Positions 52,881-61,179 of a stretch of DNA of 63,865 bases are shown piece after piece. The stretch's first letter is position 1; each line of letters starts with the position of its first letter. The notes below the pieces were generated by a model that had not been told where the DNA came from, did no database searches, and was given only the letters and a program-made list of their open reading frames with translations. The translations under genes and the position numbers were made by a program. The stretch covers positions 1-63,865 of the forward strand of contig DASSJI010000002.1 of NCBI GenBank assembly GCA_035691285.1, given 5' to 3'. The DNA comes from DATFEN01 sp035691285 (GTDB taxonomy: Bacteria; Acidobacteriota; Vicinamibacteria; Fen-336).

Positions 52881-54005
52881 TTGAGCGCGCGGCCTGCGAG
52901 GATCCTGCTCTCGTGCGGCGAAGCATCGGGTGACCTGTACGCCGGGGAGCTGTTCGAGCGGCTGCGCGGTCTGCGGCCCGACGCCGAGTGCTTCGGCCTG
53001 GGAGGGGATCATCTGGTCGCGGCCGGCGGCCGCCTCATCGCCCATGTCCGGGACGTCGCCGTCGTGGGCCTGGTCGAGGTGCTGCGCCACCTCCGCGAGC
53101 TCAGGGGAGTGTTCGACCGGATCCTGGTCGAGGCCGATCGGGCACGGCCCGACGTAGCGGTCCTGGTCGACTATCCGGACTTCAACCTGCGCCTGGCGCG
53201 CGAGCTTCATCGCCGGCGCATCCCGGTCGTGTACTACGTCTCGCCGCAGGTCTGGGCGTGGCGTCGCGGGCGGATCCGTCAGATCCGCCGCCACGTCGTG
53301 CGGATGCTCGTGCTGTTCCCCTTCGAAGAGGAGGTCTACCGCAGGGCCGGAGTCCCCGTGACGTTCGTGGGCCACCCGCTCGTCGAGCGCATCAAGCCTC
53401 TCGACGATCGCGACGGCTTCCTCCGGGAGATCGCGCTCGATCCGGCGCGGCCCGTCGTCGCCCTTCTGCCCGGCAGCCGGCCCGGCGAGGTGGCCCACAA
53501 CCTCCCCCCTCTGCTCGGTGGCGCGGCGCTCGTCCGCCAGCGCCGGCCCGACGTCCAGCTCGCGCTCGCGGCAGCGCCGACCGTGGCCGATGCGGTTTAC
53601 GCGGGGGCGAAGGTCCCGGTCGTCCGCGGCCGAACCCACGCGCTCCTCGGCGCGGCCAGCGTGGGGGTCGTCGCGTCGGGCACGGCGACCGTCGAGGCGG
53701 CGTTGCTCGAGCTGCCGATGGTGGTCGTATATCGGCTCTCCCCCGTCACGTACGCTCTCGGCCGGCCCCTGGTGCGCCTCGACCGCTTCGCAATGGTCAA
53801 CCTGGTCGCCGGGCGCGACGTCGTGCCGGAGCTGATCCAGGGACGCTTCACGGCGGAGCGAGTCGCGGACGAGACTCTGGGGCTGCTCGACGATCCGGCC
53901 CGGCGCGAGGCCATGCGGCGCGACCTGCGCGAGGTGCGCGCGCGCCTTGGAGGGCCCGGCGCCTCGACGCGGGCCGCCCAGATCGTCGCGGCGCTGCTGC
54001 CGTGA
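52881..54005 (+). CDS. lpxB: Lipid-A-disaccharide synthase
   Basis: The 374-residue glycosyltransferase starts at TTG 52881 with PARILLSCGEASGDLYAGEL, the typical LpxB N-terminus. The C-terminal nucleotide-sugar site is visible in LLPGSRPGEVAHNLPPLL, VASGTATVEAALLELPMVVVYR and NLVAGRDVVPELIQ. It joins UDP-2,3-diacylglucosamine and lipid X to make the lipid A disaccharide, at the inner membrane. This shows the organism makes lipid A. The following gene overlaps its stop as GTGA. Confidence 0.92.
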   Translation: MSARPARILLSCGEASGDLYAGELFERLRGLRPDAECFGLGGDHLVAAGGRLIAHVRDVAVVGLVEVLRHLRELRGVFDRILVEADRARPDVAVLVDYPDFNLRLARELHRRRIPVVYYVSPQVWAWRRGRIRQIRRHVVRMLVLFPFEEEVYRRAGVPVTFVGHPLVERIKPLDDRDGFLREIALDPARPVVALLPGSRPGEVAHNLPPLLGGAALVRQRRPDVQLALAAAPTVADAVYAGAKVPVVRGRTHALLGAASVGVVASGTATVEAALLELPMVVVYRLSPVTYALGRPLVRLDRFAMVNLVAGRDVVPELIQGRFTAERVADETLGLLDDPARREAMRRDLREVRARLGGPGASTRAAQIVAALLP

Positions 54006-54454
54006 GGCATCCGCTGGTCGACGCGGTGGCGGCCGCCCTGCCGGATCCGCGCCCGGAGGAGGCCGGGCCCTTCCTGGTCCTGCTGGGCCGGCGCCTGCGC
54101 TGGATCCGGGCGCAGGCCGACGGCCACCCGCGCGCCGCAGCCCGTCTCGCGGCGACGCCCGCCGAGCGCACGCTGGCGCGCCGCTTCCTGCGTCGTCTCG
54201 AGGGCACCTGGAACGACGGCGACGAGAACCTCGTCCGCGGCCACCTCGACCGCTTCACGCGCCCCGGCAAGGACCCCGGCCGCGACGCGGCGCGCGCCCT
54301 GCTGGCGGCCGCCGACGAGCTCGCTCGCGTCCTCGCGCGGCCCGGCACCCTGTTCTTTTTCTTGTGGGAGCTCGAGTCGATGCTGACAAGCCCGGGGGAG
54401 ATTGCTAGAATCCCGCCCGTTCCACGAAAGCGGAGGTCGCCCGGAGGTCGCTGA
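54002..54454 (+). CDS. Hypothetical protein, helical, coupled to lpxB and a receiver gene
   Basis: The 150-residue product starts at GTG 54002 overlapping lpxB. It is Arg/Ala/Leu rich with helical character and no clear domain; the C-terminal part reads GTLFFFLWELESMLTSPG. No export signal is evident. The next gene's ATG shares one base with its TGA (TGATG). I do not recognise the family; the overlapping junctions at both ends suggest a real gene translated with its neighbours. Confidence 0.55.
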   Translation: MRHPLVDAVAAALPDPRPEEAGPFLVLLGRRLRWIRAQADGHPRAAARLAATPAERTLARRFLRRLEGTWNDGDENLVRGHLDRFTRPGKDPGRDAARALLAAADELARVLARPGTLFFFLWELESMLTSPGEIARIPPVPRKRRSPGGR

Positions 54455-54837
54455 TGGCGAAGCGCATCCTGGTCGTCGACGACGACGAGAACATCTTGAA
54501 CCTCGAGAAGACGATCCTGGAGCAGAAGGGCTTCGACGTCACGGGCGCGGGCGGCGGCGCCGAGGCGCTGCACCTCCTCGCCGAGAGGGACTTCGACCTC
54601 GTGCTGCTGGACGTGATGATGCCGGAGGTCGACGGTTTCACGGTGTGCCGCAAGATCAAGGAGAACCCGAAGCTCAAGGACATCCCGGTGATCTTCCTGA
54701 CCGCGAAAGGCGGCGGGGAAGCGCTGGCCGAGGGCTTCGAGTCCGGCGCGGTGATGTACATCAACAAGCCCTTCACGGCGAACAAGCTCCTCACGATCGT
54801 GAACACCATGCTCGAGTCCAGCACGAACCTGTCCTAG
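54454..54837 (+). CDS. Stand-alone CheY-type response regulator
   Basis: The 127-residue receiver domain has ILVVDDDEN (acidic pocket), phosphoacceptor Asp in LVLLDVMMPEVDG (about 52), Thr in IFLTAKG and Lys in INKPFTANKL. There is no output domain, so it acts by protein contact. No kinase gene is in the operon, so its kinase must lie elsewhere. It is the first signalling component of an operon that also carries a coiled-coil protein, an SPFH-zinc ribbon protein, a trypsin-like protease and an FHA protein. Confidence 0.9.
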   Translation: MAKRILVVDDDENILNLEKTILEQKGFDVTGAGGGAEALHLLAERDFDLVLLDVMMPEVDGFTVCRKIKENPKLKDIPVIFLTAKGGGEALAEGFESGAVMYINKPFTANKLLTIVNTMLESSTNLS

Positions 54838-54845
54838 CGGACGTC

Positions 54846-55334
54846 ATGGATCTCCTCGGCAAGGCGCGCTCGCAGCAGAACGTGCTCGAGGGCATCGCGA
54901 ACCGCATCCCGGGGTTCCGGGGCTATCGCGACAAGGAGCTGCGTCGGGACGCCGACCGCCTCGAGCGCGAGCACCTGGCGCGCCAGCTCGAGGACTGCAA
55001 GAAGGCCCTCGACGGCATCGCGGCCGACGCCACGCGCTCGGGCGCCCTCGACGGGATCAACGCCGTCGAGACGGCGCGCAAGCGCCTCGACAAGGTCGTG
55101 GCGCGCATCCGCTACGCGGATCGCGGCTACGCCGGCTTCTTCGACGCGGTCAAGGTGGACGAGGAGGCGCTCCAGCGCGTCTACGCGTTCGACGCGGCGC
55201 TCCTGGACGAGGTCGAGCGGATCCGCGAGGCGGCCCGGGCCCCGGAAGGCGCGGTCCAGCGGATGCTCGCGGGACTCGACGCCCTCGACACGCGGCTGGG
55301 CGAGCGCGAGGACGTGCTGGCGGGGATTCGCTAG
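54846..55334 (+). CDS. Hypothetical coiled-coil protein in the receiver/SPFH operon
   Basis: The 162-residue protein starts at ATG 54846, eight bases after the CheY gene. It is almost wholly charged helix (MDLLGKARSQQNVLEGIANRI, LRRDADRLEREHLARQLEDCK, AVETARKRLDKVVARIRYAD). No signal peptide or membrane segment is found. Position suggests a partner of the SPFH protein whose gene follows 11 bases later. I do not recognise the family. Confidence 0.7.
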   Translation: MDLLGKARSQQNVLEGIANRIPGFRGYRDKELRRDADRLEREHLARQLEDCKKALDGIAADATRSGALDGINAVETARKRLDKVVARIRYADRGYAGFFDAVKVDEEALQRVYAFDAALLDEVERIREAARAPEGAVQRMLAGLDALDTRLGEREDVLAGIR

Positions 55335-55345
55335 GAGGCCTCCCG

Positions 55346-56452
55346 ATGGGCCTGGCGCTCGAGATCATCCAGCACTTCGACGAGTCCGGGCAGGAGATCG
55401 TCCACCGCGAGCCGCCGTCTGGCTCCGCCGACATCAAGCTCGGCGCCCAGCTCATCGTCCAGGACAACCAGTGGGCGGTCTTCTTCCGCGACGGGAAGGC
55501 CCTCGACAGCTTCGAGTCGGGCCGCCACACGCTCACGACGCTGAACATTCCCCTGCTCGGCAAGGTGGTGGGCCTGCCCTTCGGCGGGGCCTCGCCCTTT
55601 CAGGCTCAGGTCTACTTCGTCAGCCGCCAGACCTTCACCGACCTCAAGTGGGGCACCAAGGAGCCCATCGCGTTCCGCGACAGCGAGCTGACCATGGTGC
55701 GCCTGCGGGCGTTCGGACGCTTCTCGATGCGGGTCGCCGACCCGCGCATCTTCCTGCAGCAGCTCGTGGGTACCCGCGGCGTGTACGCGACCGAGGCCGT
55801 CGAGGACTTCCTGCGCGACGTCTGCGTGGCCCGGCTCAACGACCTGCTGGGCGAGACCCTCAAGACCATCCTCGACCTGCCCCGCTACTACGACGAGCTC
55901 GCCGGAGGCCTCAAGGGCCGCGTAGCGGACGACTTCGCCAAGTACGGCCTCGAGCTGGCGGACTTCCTGATCGGTGCGATCACGCCGCCCGAAGAGGTCC
56001 AGAAGATGATCGACGAGCGCGCCGGGATGGGCGCGATCGGCGACATGCAGCGCTACATGGCTTTCAAGGCGGCCCGGGGCATCGAGGCGGCGGCCAGCAA
56101 CCCCGGCGAGGCAGGCGGCGCGGCGAGCCTGGGCCTGGGCGCGGGCATCGGAATGATGATGCCGCAGATGATGGCGCAGGCCGCGGCCGGTGCCGCGGCG
56201 AGGCCCGCCGGCGGCCTGTGCCCGACGTGCAACGCCGCGACGGCCGCAGGAGCGAAGTTCTGCGGGAGCTGCGGCGCGAGCCTCGCGCCGGCCGCGTGCG
56301 CCAAGTGTTCGACGCCGGCGGCGCCTGGCGCGAAGTTCTGCGCCAACTGCGGCGCACCGCTCGCGGCTGCGACGGCCGCCTGCCCCAAGTGCAACGCCGC
56401 GCTGGCCCCCGGCGCCAAGTTCTGCGGCGCCTGCGGCGCCAAGATCGACTGA
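55346..56452 (+). CDS. SPFH-domain protein with three C-terminal zinc-ribbon pairs (YdjI-like)
   Basis: The 368-residue protein has an SPFH/band 7 domain at about 40-250 (NQWAVFFRDGKALDSFESG, VYFVSRQTFTDLKWGT, YATEAVEDFLRDVCVARLNDL) and a Gly/Ala-rich link (GAGIGMMMPQMMAQAAAG). Residues 291-368 hold six CxxC knuckles forming three zinc ribbons: CPTCNAA...FCGSCGA, CAKCSTP...FCANCGA and CPKCNAA...FCGACGA. The type resembles Bacillus YdjI/YdjP-like SPFH proteins that organise membrane repair. It is the core of this operon, probably at the inner membrane. Confidence 0.88.
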   Translation: MGLALEIIQHFDESGQEIVHREPPSGSADIKLGAQLIVQDNQWAVFFRDGKALDSFESGRHTLTTLNIPLLGKVVGLPFGGASPFQAQVYFVSRQTFTDLKWGTKEPIAFRDSELTMVRLRAFGRFSMRVADPRIFLQQLVGTRGVYATEAVEDFLRDVCVARLNDLLGETLKTILDLPRYYDELAGGLKGRVADDFAKYGLELADFLIGAITPPEEVQKMIDERAGMGAIGDMQRYMAFKAARGIEAAASNPGEAGGAASLGLGAGIGMMMPQMMAQAAAGAAARPAGGLCPTCNAATAAGAKFCGSCGASLAPAACAKCSTPAAPGAKFCANCGAPLAAATAACPKCNAALAPGAKFCGACGAKID

Positions 56453-56462
56453 CCTCGTCCCG

Positions 56463-57755
56463 TTGCTCCTGCGCCGGCTCGTCTTCTCGGCCCTGACGGC
56501 CCTCTTGCCGCACTCCCTCGGCGCACAGGAGGCGCGCCAGGCGACGGACCGCACCTACGACCGGATCAAGCCGAGCGTCCTCACGATCCAGGTCCACTCC
56601 GGCGACGCGGAGGCGCGCGGGAGCCTCGGCAGCGGCTACGTGGTGTCCGAGGACGGGCGCGTCGTGACCAACTACCACGTGGTGGGCGCGTTCGTGGACG
56701 AGCCGGGGCGCTACTCGGTCCGCGCTCGCACGGGCGGCCTCGAGCACCCGGCTCGGCTCCTGACCTTCGACCTCGTCAACGACCTGGCGGTGCTGCAGGT
56801 GGACGGCCTCAAGGCGCCGCCACTGGCCCTCGCCCGCGACGTGCCACCCCTGGGCTCCGCGATCGTCTCCTTCGGCAACCCGCAGGGCCTGGGCCTGAGC
56901 CTGATCGAGGGCATCTTCAACGGCTTCGCCGAGAAGGGGTTCGTCGACCGGATGCTCCTGTCGATGCCCCTGAACGCGGGAATGAGCGGCGGCCCGATCC
57001 TCAACCAGCGCGCGGAGGTCGTCGGGACGAACGTCTCGGTGATGTGGCTCCAGAACTCCCTCTCGTTCGGCGTGCCCGTCTCGAAGCTGCTCGCGCTCCT
57101 CGAGGCACCGCCCCTGGAGCTCACCCGGGACGCCCTTCGGCAGGAGACGCACCGCCAGCTCCTGGCTCTGGAGCAGGATGCGGTGAGCCGCGTGATCGCG
57201 CCGCTCGCGAGCGGCGGCGACGGCGCCCGAACGACGGTGGGTCCGGCGGAGCTGTTCCGCCCGCCCGGGCTGTTCGACTGCTGGAACAACGTGCAGGTCT
57301 TCAAGGACGAGGGCATCACCAAGACCAGCTACGGCTGCAACCTGCAGTTCACGCCCAGCGCCGAGAGCCTGGGCCCCGTCGGCTCCGTGGAGCTCCTCGT
57401 CGAGCACTTCGGCTCGACGCGCGCGGGCCGCTGGGGCTTCTACGGCGCGCTCTCGGAACATCCCGGCAGCCACCACGGGGTGGAGCCGCGAGACCCCCGC
57501 AACGGCGTCCTCTCGGCCCCGGAATGCGTCGCCGATCGGGTCCGGGCCGGGTCCCTCACCTGGAAGATCCACACCTGCCTCAACGCCTTCGTCAAGCACC
57601 CGGGTCTGTTCAACTTCGATCTGGTGGCGACGAGCGTGTCGCAGCCCGATGCGGCCGTCTTCGTCGGCCTCCACCTGCGCGGCTTCGGGTTCGCTTCGTT
57701 CGCGTCCGCCTCCCGCGGTCTGCTCACCGGAATCCGCCTCGGGGAGTCGCGGTGA
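56463..57755 (+). CDS. Exported trypsin-like serine protease
   Basis: The 430-residue protein starts at TTG 56463 (LLRRLVFSALTALLPHSLGAQ leader) ten bases after the SPFH gene. The chymotrypsin-fold triad is intact: His in VVTNYHVVG (about 63), Asp in VNDLAVLQ (about 101) and Ser in NAGMSGGPI (about 175). There is no PDZ domain; the C-terminal half (220-430), with Cys pairs in LFDCWNNV and YGCNL, is of unknown function. It is a secreted, DegP-like protease without the PDZ part. The FHA gene overlaps its stop as GTGA. Confidence 0.85.
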   Translation: MLLRRLVFSALTALLPHSLGAQEARQATDRTYDRIKPSVLTIQVHSGDAEARGSLGSGYVVSEDGRVVTNYHVVGAFVDEPGRYSVRARTGGLEHPARLLTFDLVNDLAVLQVDGLKAPPLALARDVPPLGSAIVSFGNPQGLGLSLIEGIFNGFAEKGFVDRMLLSMPLNAGMSGGPILNQRAEVVGTNVSVMWLQNSLSFGVPVSKLLALLEAPPLELTRDALRQETHRQLLALEQDAVSRVIAPLASGGDGARTTVGPAELFRPPGLFDCWNNVQVFKDEGITKTSYGCNLQFTPSAESLGPVGSVELLVEHFGSTRAGRWGFYGALSEHPGSHHGVEPRDPRNGVLSAPECVADRVRAGSLTWKIHTCLNAFVKHPGLFNFDLVATSVSQPDAAVFVGLHLRGFGFASFASASRGLLTGIRLGESR

Positions 57756-58732
57756 TCGCGATCCGCCTGCTCCGCGACGGCGCCGTCGTCCGCGAGGCGA
57801 TCGTCGACCGGCTTCCCGCCACGCTCGGGAGAGGCCCCCAGTGCGATTTCGTCCTCGCCGATCCCTCGGTCTCGCGGCTCCACGCCCGCCTGGAGCGCGA
57901 CGCCGAAGGGCGCCTCGTGCTCGTCGACGTCGGCAGCGTCAACGGCCTCCACGCGGGCCCGACGCGCGTTTCGCAGCTCAGCGTGGACGCCACGGTGCAC
58001 TGCCGTCTCGGCGCCGCAGAGATCGAGATCGAGAAGGTGTCGGACGACGCGACCGTCGAGGTGCGGCCCGAGCTGTGGCACCGGTACGAGCAGCGCCGCA
58101 GCCTCGGCCATCACGCGCTGTACCTCGGCCTGGGGGTGCTGGGCTTCGCGCTGCGCCAGGTGCTCGATCCCGGCTTCTGGTCGCCGTGGCAGAGGAGCCG
58201 CGCCTCGGAGCTGGTCGGGAGCCTCGTGGGCGCCCTCGTGCTGCTGCCGGTGCTCGCCTTCCTGCTGTTCGTGGCCCTGAAGGCGGCAGGGCGCCCCGTG
58301 CGCGTCGCGGACACGCTGCGCGCGCTGGCGCGCCTGGCGTGGCTGATGCCGCTGTGGTTCCTCCTGGTCACCGCGGCCGACTACGCGCTGGGGGCCGGGG
58401 CCCAGGCGACGGCGACCGCGCTCATCACGTGGGCTGTGGCCCTCGGCGCGATCGTCCACGCGGCCACGCTGCGGCGTCCCGGACGCCGCCGCGGTTTCGC
58501 CCTGGCCTGGGCCGCTGCCGTGACCGCGCTCTGGGCCGGCGGGCAGCTGGCGACAGCCATGGGCCAGAGGCGCATGGGCGTCCCGCAGAACGACTATGCC
58601 GTGCGACCGCCCTTGGGCGGCTTCACGGGCCGGGCCACCGACCTCGATCGGTATCTGGAGCGGGTCAGGGCGCGCTCGTCCGAGGCGGCCGCGGCGGTGG
58701 AGGAGGTCCGTCGCAGCCAGGACGGCGGCTGA
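57752..58732 (+). CDS. FHA-domain protein with membrane segments
   Basis: The 326-residue protein starts at GTG 57752 and opens with an FHA domain: PATLGRGPQCDFVLADPSVSRLHARLE and DVGSVNGLHAG (residues 20-75), which binds phosphothreonine. After the domain are about four membrane segments (HHALYLGLGVLGFALRQV, LLPVLAFLLFVALKAA, ALARLAWLMPLWFLLVTAA, AVALGAIVHAATL). The FHA part should face the cytoplasm. It ends the operon and may read phosphorylation by the Ser/Thr kinases of this organism. Confidence 0.88.
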   Translation: MIAIRLLRDGAVVREAIVDRLPATLGRGPQCDFVLADPSVSRLHARLERDAEGRLVLVDVGSVNGLHAGPTRVSQLSVDATVHCRLGAAEIEIEKVSDDATVEVRPELWHRYEQRRSLGHHALYLGLGVLGFALRQVLDPGFWSPWQRSRASELVGSLVGALVLLPVLAFLLFVALKAAGRPVRVADTLRALARLAWLMPLWFLLVTAADYALGAGAQATATALITWAVALGAIVHAATLRRPGRRRGFALAWAAAVTALWAGGQLATAMGQRRMGVPQNDYAVRPPLGGFTGRATDLDRYLERVRARSSEAAAAVEEVRRSQDGG

Positions 58733-58738
58733 GCCGGC

Positions 58739-59365
58739 TCACATCCAGGTGGCGCGCTCCTCGTAGTACGTCGGCCGCCGGTCCGGATGCCGCGCGCGAT
58801 AGCGCTTGTAGCGCTCGAAGAGCGCCTGGTAGCGGCGGTCCGACATCGTCAGGCGCTGGTGCGGGTAGTCGAGCAGCCAGCGCTCGACCCTCCAGACGTT
58901 CCGCGTGGACAGCCGCCAGTCGTAGGAGCCCAGCTCGCGCAGATCGGCCACGGCGAAGCCCGTGATGCGTCCGGTGAAGTCCACGTAGGGGTCCAGGTAC
59001 GAGCGCGCCAGCGCCCGGGCGGTGGCGAACACGGGCTTTCTCCCGTGGAGACCCGGGTCGCGGGACCGCGCCACCGCTCCCCAGCGCCCGCCCTCGCGGA
59101 ACACGTAAAGCACGTGGTCGAGCTGGTCGATCGACTCGAAGCTCAGCAGGAGGGGCGGGTAGCCGTGCCGTTCGAGGATCGTCGCGGCGGCAAGAGCGGC
59201 TTCGAGACAGTGGACCAGCCCGTGGCGCACGACGCCCCGGAAGCTGCGCAGCGTCTCTCCCCGCACCTCCAGGTTGTAGCGCAGGTCGCGCAGCCAGCGC
59301 TGGACGGCCCTCGGCGTCGGGTGGGCATCGATCACCGCGCGCTCGCGCGGCGTGAAACGATTCAC
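58739..59365 (-). CDS. Transglutaminase-like cysteine protease-fold protein
   Basis: The 208-residue product starts at GTG 59365, overlapping the preceding membrane gene as GTGA. A transglutaminase-like triad is seen: Cys in LVHCLEAALAAATILERHGY (about 51), His in LDHVLYVFREGG (about 80) and Asp in SRDPGLHGRKP (about 98). No signal peptide is found, so it may act in the cytoplasm or through the neighbouring membrane protein. It is convergent with the FHA gene, six bases apart. I do not know its substrate. Confidence 0.7.
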   Translation of the reverse strand: MNRFTPRERAVIDAHPTPRAVQRWLRDLRYNLEVRGETLRSFRGVVRHGLVHCLEAALAAATILERHGYPPLLLSFESIDQLDHVLYVFREGGRWGAVARSRDPGLHGRKPVFATARALARSYLDPYVDFTGRITGFAVADLRELGSYDWRLSTRNVWRVERWLLDYPHQRLTMSDRRYQALFERYKRYRARHPDRRPTYYEERATWM

Positions 59366-60075
59366 GGACAGAGGTGCGCGCGGAGCCAGGGACCCCAGGC
59401 CGGCGCCAGCAGCGACTTGAGCAGCATGTCGGCGGCGATCCCCGCGCCCGCCGCGAGGAGCCACGGCCGCGCGGAGCCGATCCCCTCGTAGCGGTAGGCC
59501 CGCAGCCGCGACAGCAGCGGCTCCGCAAGCACGGCACCCAGGACGCAGAAGGCCGCCACCCGGCACAGCGCCCAGGGCTGCCACCCGAGGAAGGCGACGG
59601 TGGCTCCCGGCACGCCGGCCCGCGCCAGCGAGGCGACGTAGAAGGCCATGTAGTTCATGAGCACGGCGCCCATGAGGATCGAGAGAGCGCTCGCCGTCGC
59701 CAGGCACAGGATCACGAAGGCGCCGAGGTGGGCGAGGTGCTGGGGCAGGAACAGCCTCGGGCTGCCCTCGCGGCCCACGCCGGTGCAGATCCAGGCGAAC
59801 ATCTCGTCGCGGTAGGCGCGCCCGCCCAGGACGACGTTCTCAGGCGACGAGGGCCACAGCGCGAAGGCGAGCGTGCCGAAGATCGCGAGGGCGGCCGCCC
59901 ACACGAGCACGCTCGCGACCGCTCCCCGGCGGTCGCCGGCGCGCAGCCTCTCCACCATCAGCAGGTACGCCGGCAGGGCGTTGAGCGCCGGCAGGGCCCA
60001 GGTATAGGCCAGCAGCAGGCCGAGCGGGTAGGAGACGAGCGTCAACGCGACGAGCGCCGCCAGGCGCGCGGCCAT
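59362..60075 (-). CDS. Hypothetical membrane protein, about six membrane segments
   Basis: The 237-residue protein starts at ATG 60075, sharing one base with the pfkB-type stop. Segments include ALVALTLVSYPLGLLLAYTW, VLVWAAALAIFGTLAFALWP, HLGAFVILCLATASALSILM, AFLGWQPWALCRVAAFCVLG and the final PWLLAAGAGIAADMLLKSLL. A loop after the second segment contains MFAWICTGVGREGS. No family is recognised. It is tightly linked to the kinase before it and the transglutaminase-like protein after it. Confidence 0.65.
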   Translation of the reverse strand: MAARLAALVALTLVSYPLGLLLAYTWALPALNALPAYLLMVERLRAGDRRGAVASVLVWAAALAIFGTLAFALWPSSPENVVLGGRAYRDEMFAWICTGVGREGSPRLFLPQHLAHLGAFVILCLATASALSILMGAVLMNYMAFYVASLARAGVPGATVAFLGWQPWALCRVAAFCVLGAVLAEPLLSRLRAYRYEGIGSARPWLLAAGAGIAADMLLKSLLAPAWGPWLRAHLCP

Positions 60076-60983
60076 CAGATCGCCTCGAAGTGCGTCAGGC
60101 GCTTGAACAGCCGGAAGCGCTCGTCGATCTCGGCGCGGGAGAGGCGGACCAGGCGATCGAGGCTGAAGGCCTCCACGCAGTAGGAGGCCAGCGCGCTGCC
60201 CATGATCACGGCGCGTCGCAAGGTCTCCTCGCTCCGCTCGCCGGCCCCCGCCAGGTAGCCGACGAACCCGCCGGCGAAGGTGTCGCCCGCACCGGTCGGG
60301 TCGAAGACGTCCTCGAGGGGATACGCGGGCGCCGCGAAGCTGCCCTCGTCCGAGAACATCAGGACTCCGTGCTCGCCCTTCTTGACGACCAGCGTGCGGG
60401 GACCGAGCGCCCGGATCGCCCGTGCCGCCTTCACGATGTTCCACTCGCCGGACAACTGGCGCGCCTCAGCGTCGTTGATGAGCAGCACGTCGACGCGAGC
60501 GAGCGTCCTGCGCAGCTCGTCGGGCTTGCCCGAGATCCAGAAGTTCATCGTGTCGCAGGCCACGAGCCTCGGCTTCTCGACCTGGTCCAGCACGTCGCGC
60601 TGCAGGGCAGGATCGATGTTGCCCAGGAAGACGAACTCCGAGGCTCGATAAGCGGCCGGGATCCTGGGCTTGAAGAACTCGAAGACGTTGAGATCCGTGC
60701 AGATCGTGTCCCGGGAGTTGAGGTCGTAGGAGTACCTGCCCTGCCAGTGGAACGTCTTGCCGGCCGTCCGTTCCAGACCCCGGAGATCGACTCCATGCCG
60801 GCGGAACACGTCCAGCTCCCGCTCGCCGAAATCGTCGCCGACGACGCCGACCAGGCTCACCGGCGCGAAGAACGAGGCGGCCACGGCGAAGAAGGAGGCG
60901 CTGCCGCCCAGCACCTTCTCGGCCCGGCCGAAGGGCGTCTCCACGGTGTCGTACGCGACGCTGCCGACGACGAGGATGGACAT
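60075..60983 (-). CDS. PfkB-family sugar/nucleoside kinase
   Basis: The 302-residue kinase has the N-terminal glycine motif (VLGGSASFFAVAAS, about 25-38) and the C-terminal anion-hole and base motif DPTGAGDTFAGGFVGYLAG (about 238-256). It phosphorylates a sugar or nucleoside in the cytoplasm. The mtnP gene is 197 bases upstream on the same strand, with repeats between; the pairing of an mtnP-type phosphorylase with a pfkB kinase hints at a role in salvage of methylthioadenosine or related ribosides, but the substrate is not shown by the sequence. Confidence 0.85.
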   Translation of the reverse strand: MSILVVGSVAYDTVETPFGRAEKVLGGSASFFAVAASFFAPVSLVGVVGDDFGERELDVFRRHGVDLRGLERTAGKTFHWQGRYSYDLNSRDTICTDLNVFEFFKPRIPAAYRASEFVFLGNIDPALQRDVLDQVEKPRLVACDTMNFWISGKPDELRRTLARVDVLLINDAEARQLSGEWNIVKAARAIRALGPRTLVVKKGEHGVLMFSDEGSFAAPAYPLEDVFDPTGAGDTFAGGFVGYLAGAGERSEETLRRAVIMGSALASYCVEAFSLDRLVRLSRAEIDERFRLFKRLTHFEAI

Positions 60984-61002
60984 TGATCAAGCCCCCCACC
61001 CT

Positions 61003-61083
61003 TTCCCGCCCCCCAGGGGGGCGGGAAGTGGCTCCGCACAAGCTGCGTGCTTCGCCTCCGCTTCAGGCGGAATCGAAGCACGC
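61003..61083. repeat. Two adjacent REP-like palindromes between pfkB and mtnP
   Basis: TTCCCGCCCCCC-A-GGGGGGCGGGAA (61003-61027) is a perfect 12-bp inverted repeat. GCGTGCTTCG (61045-61054) and CGAAGCACGC (61074-61083) form a second perfect 10-bp stem with an inner TCCGC/GCGGA hairpin. Either could end transcription or be an intergenic repeat family. No long U-run follows the first one on the minus strand, so I list them as repeats rather than terminators. Confidence 0.6.
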
Positions 61084-61139
61084 GGGTTGTCTCGGTTCAG
61101 CTTCCCGGACGTGGACGGATGCAAGGGGTCGTCTCACCT

Positions 61140-61174
61140 GCTCCGTCTGCGTCATTCCTCGGTGCCTCTGTGGT
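61140..61174. repeat. Intergenic repeat element of the CCACAGAGG type
   Basis: Minus strand: AACCACAGAGGCACCGAGGA followed by atgacgcagacgg. Short purine-rich runs built from CACAGAGG-like units occur as dispersed intergenic repeats in many GC-rich environmental bacterial genomes. Only one copy is visible here, so family membership rests on recall and cannot be tested in this window. Confidence 0.4.
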
Positions 61175-61179
61175 TTCCG

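Noticed and set aside
61003..61027. Intrinsic terminator after mtnP
   Set aside because: The stem is strong, but no U-run follows immediately on the minus strand.
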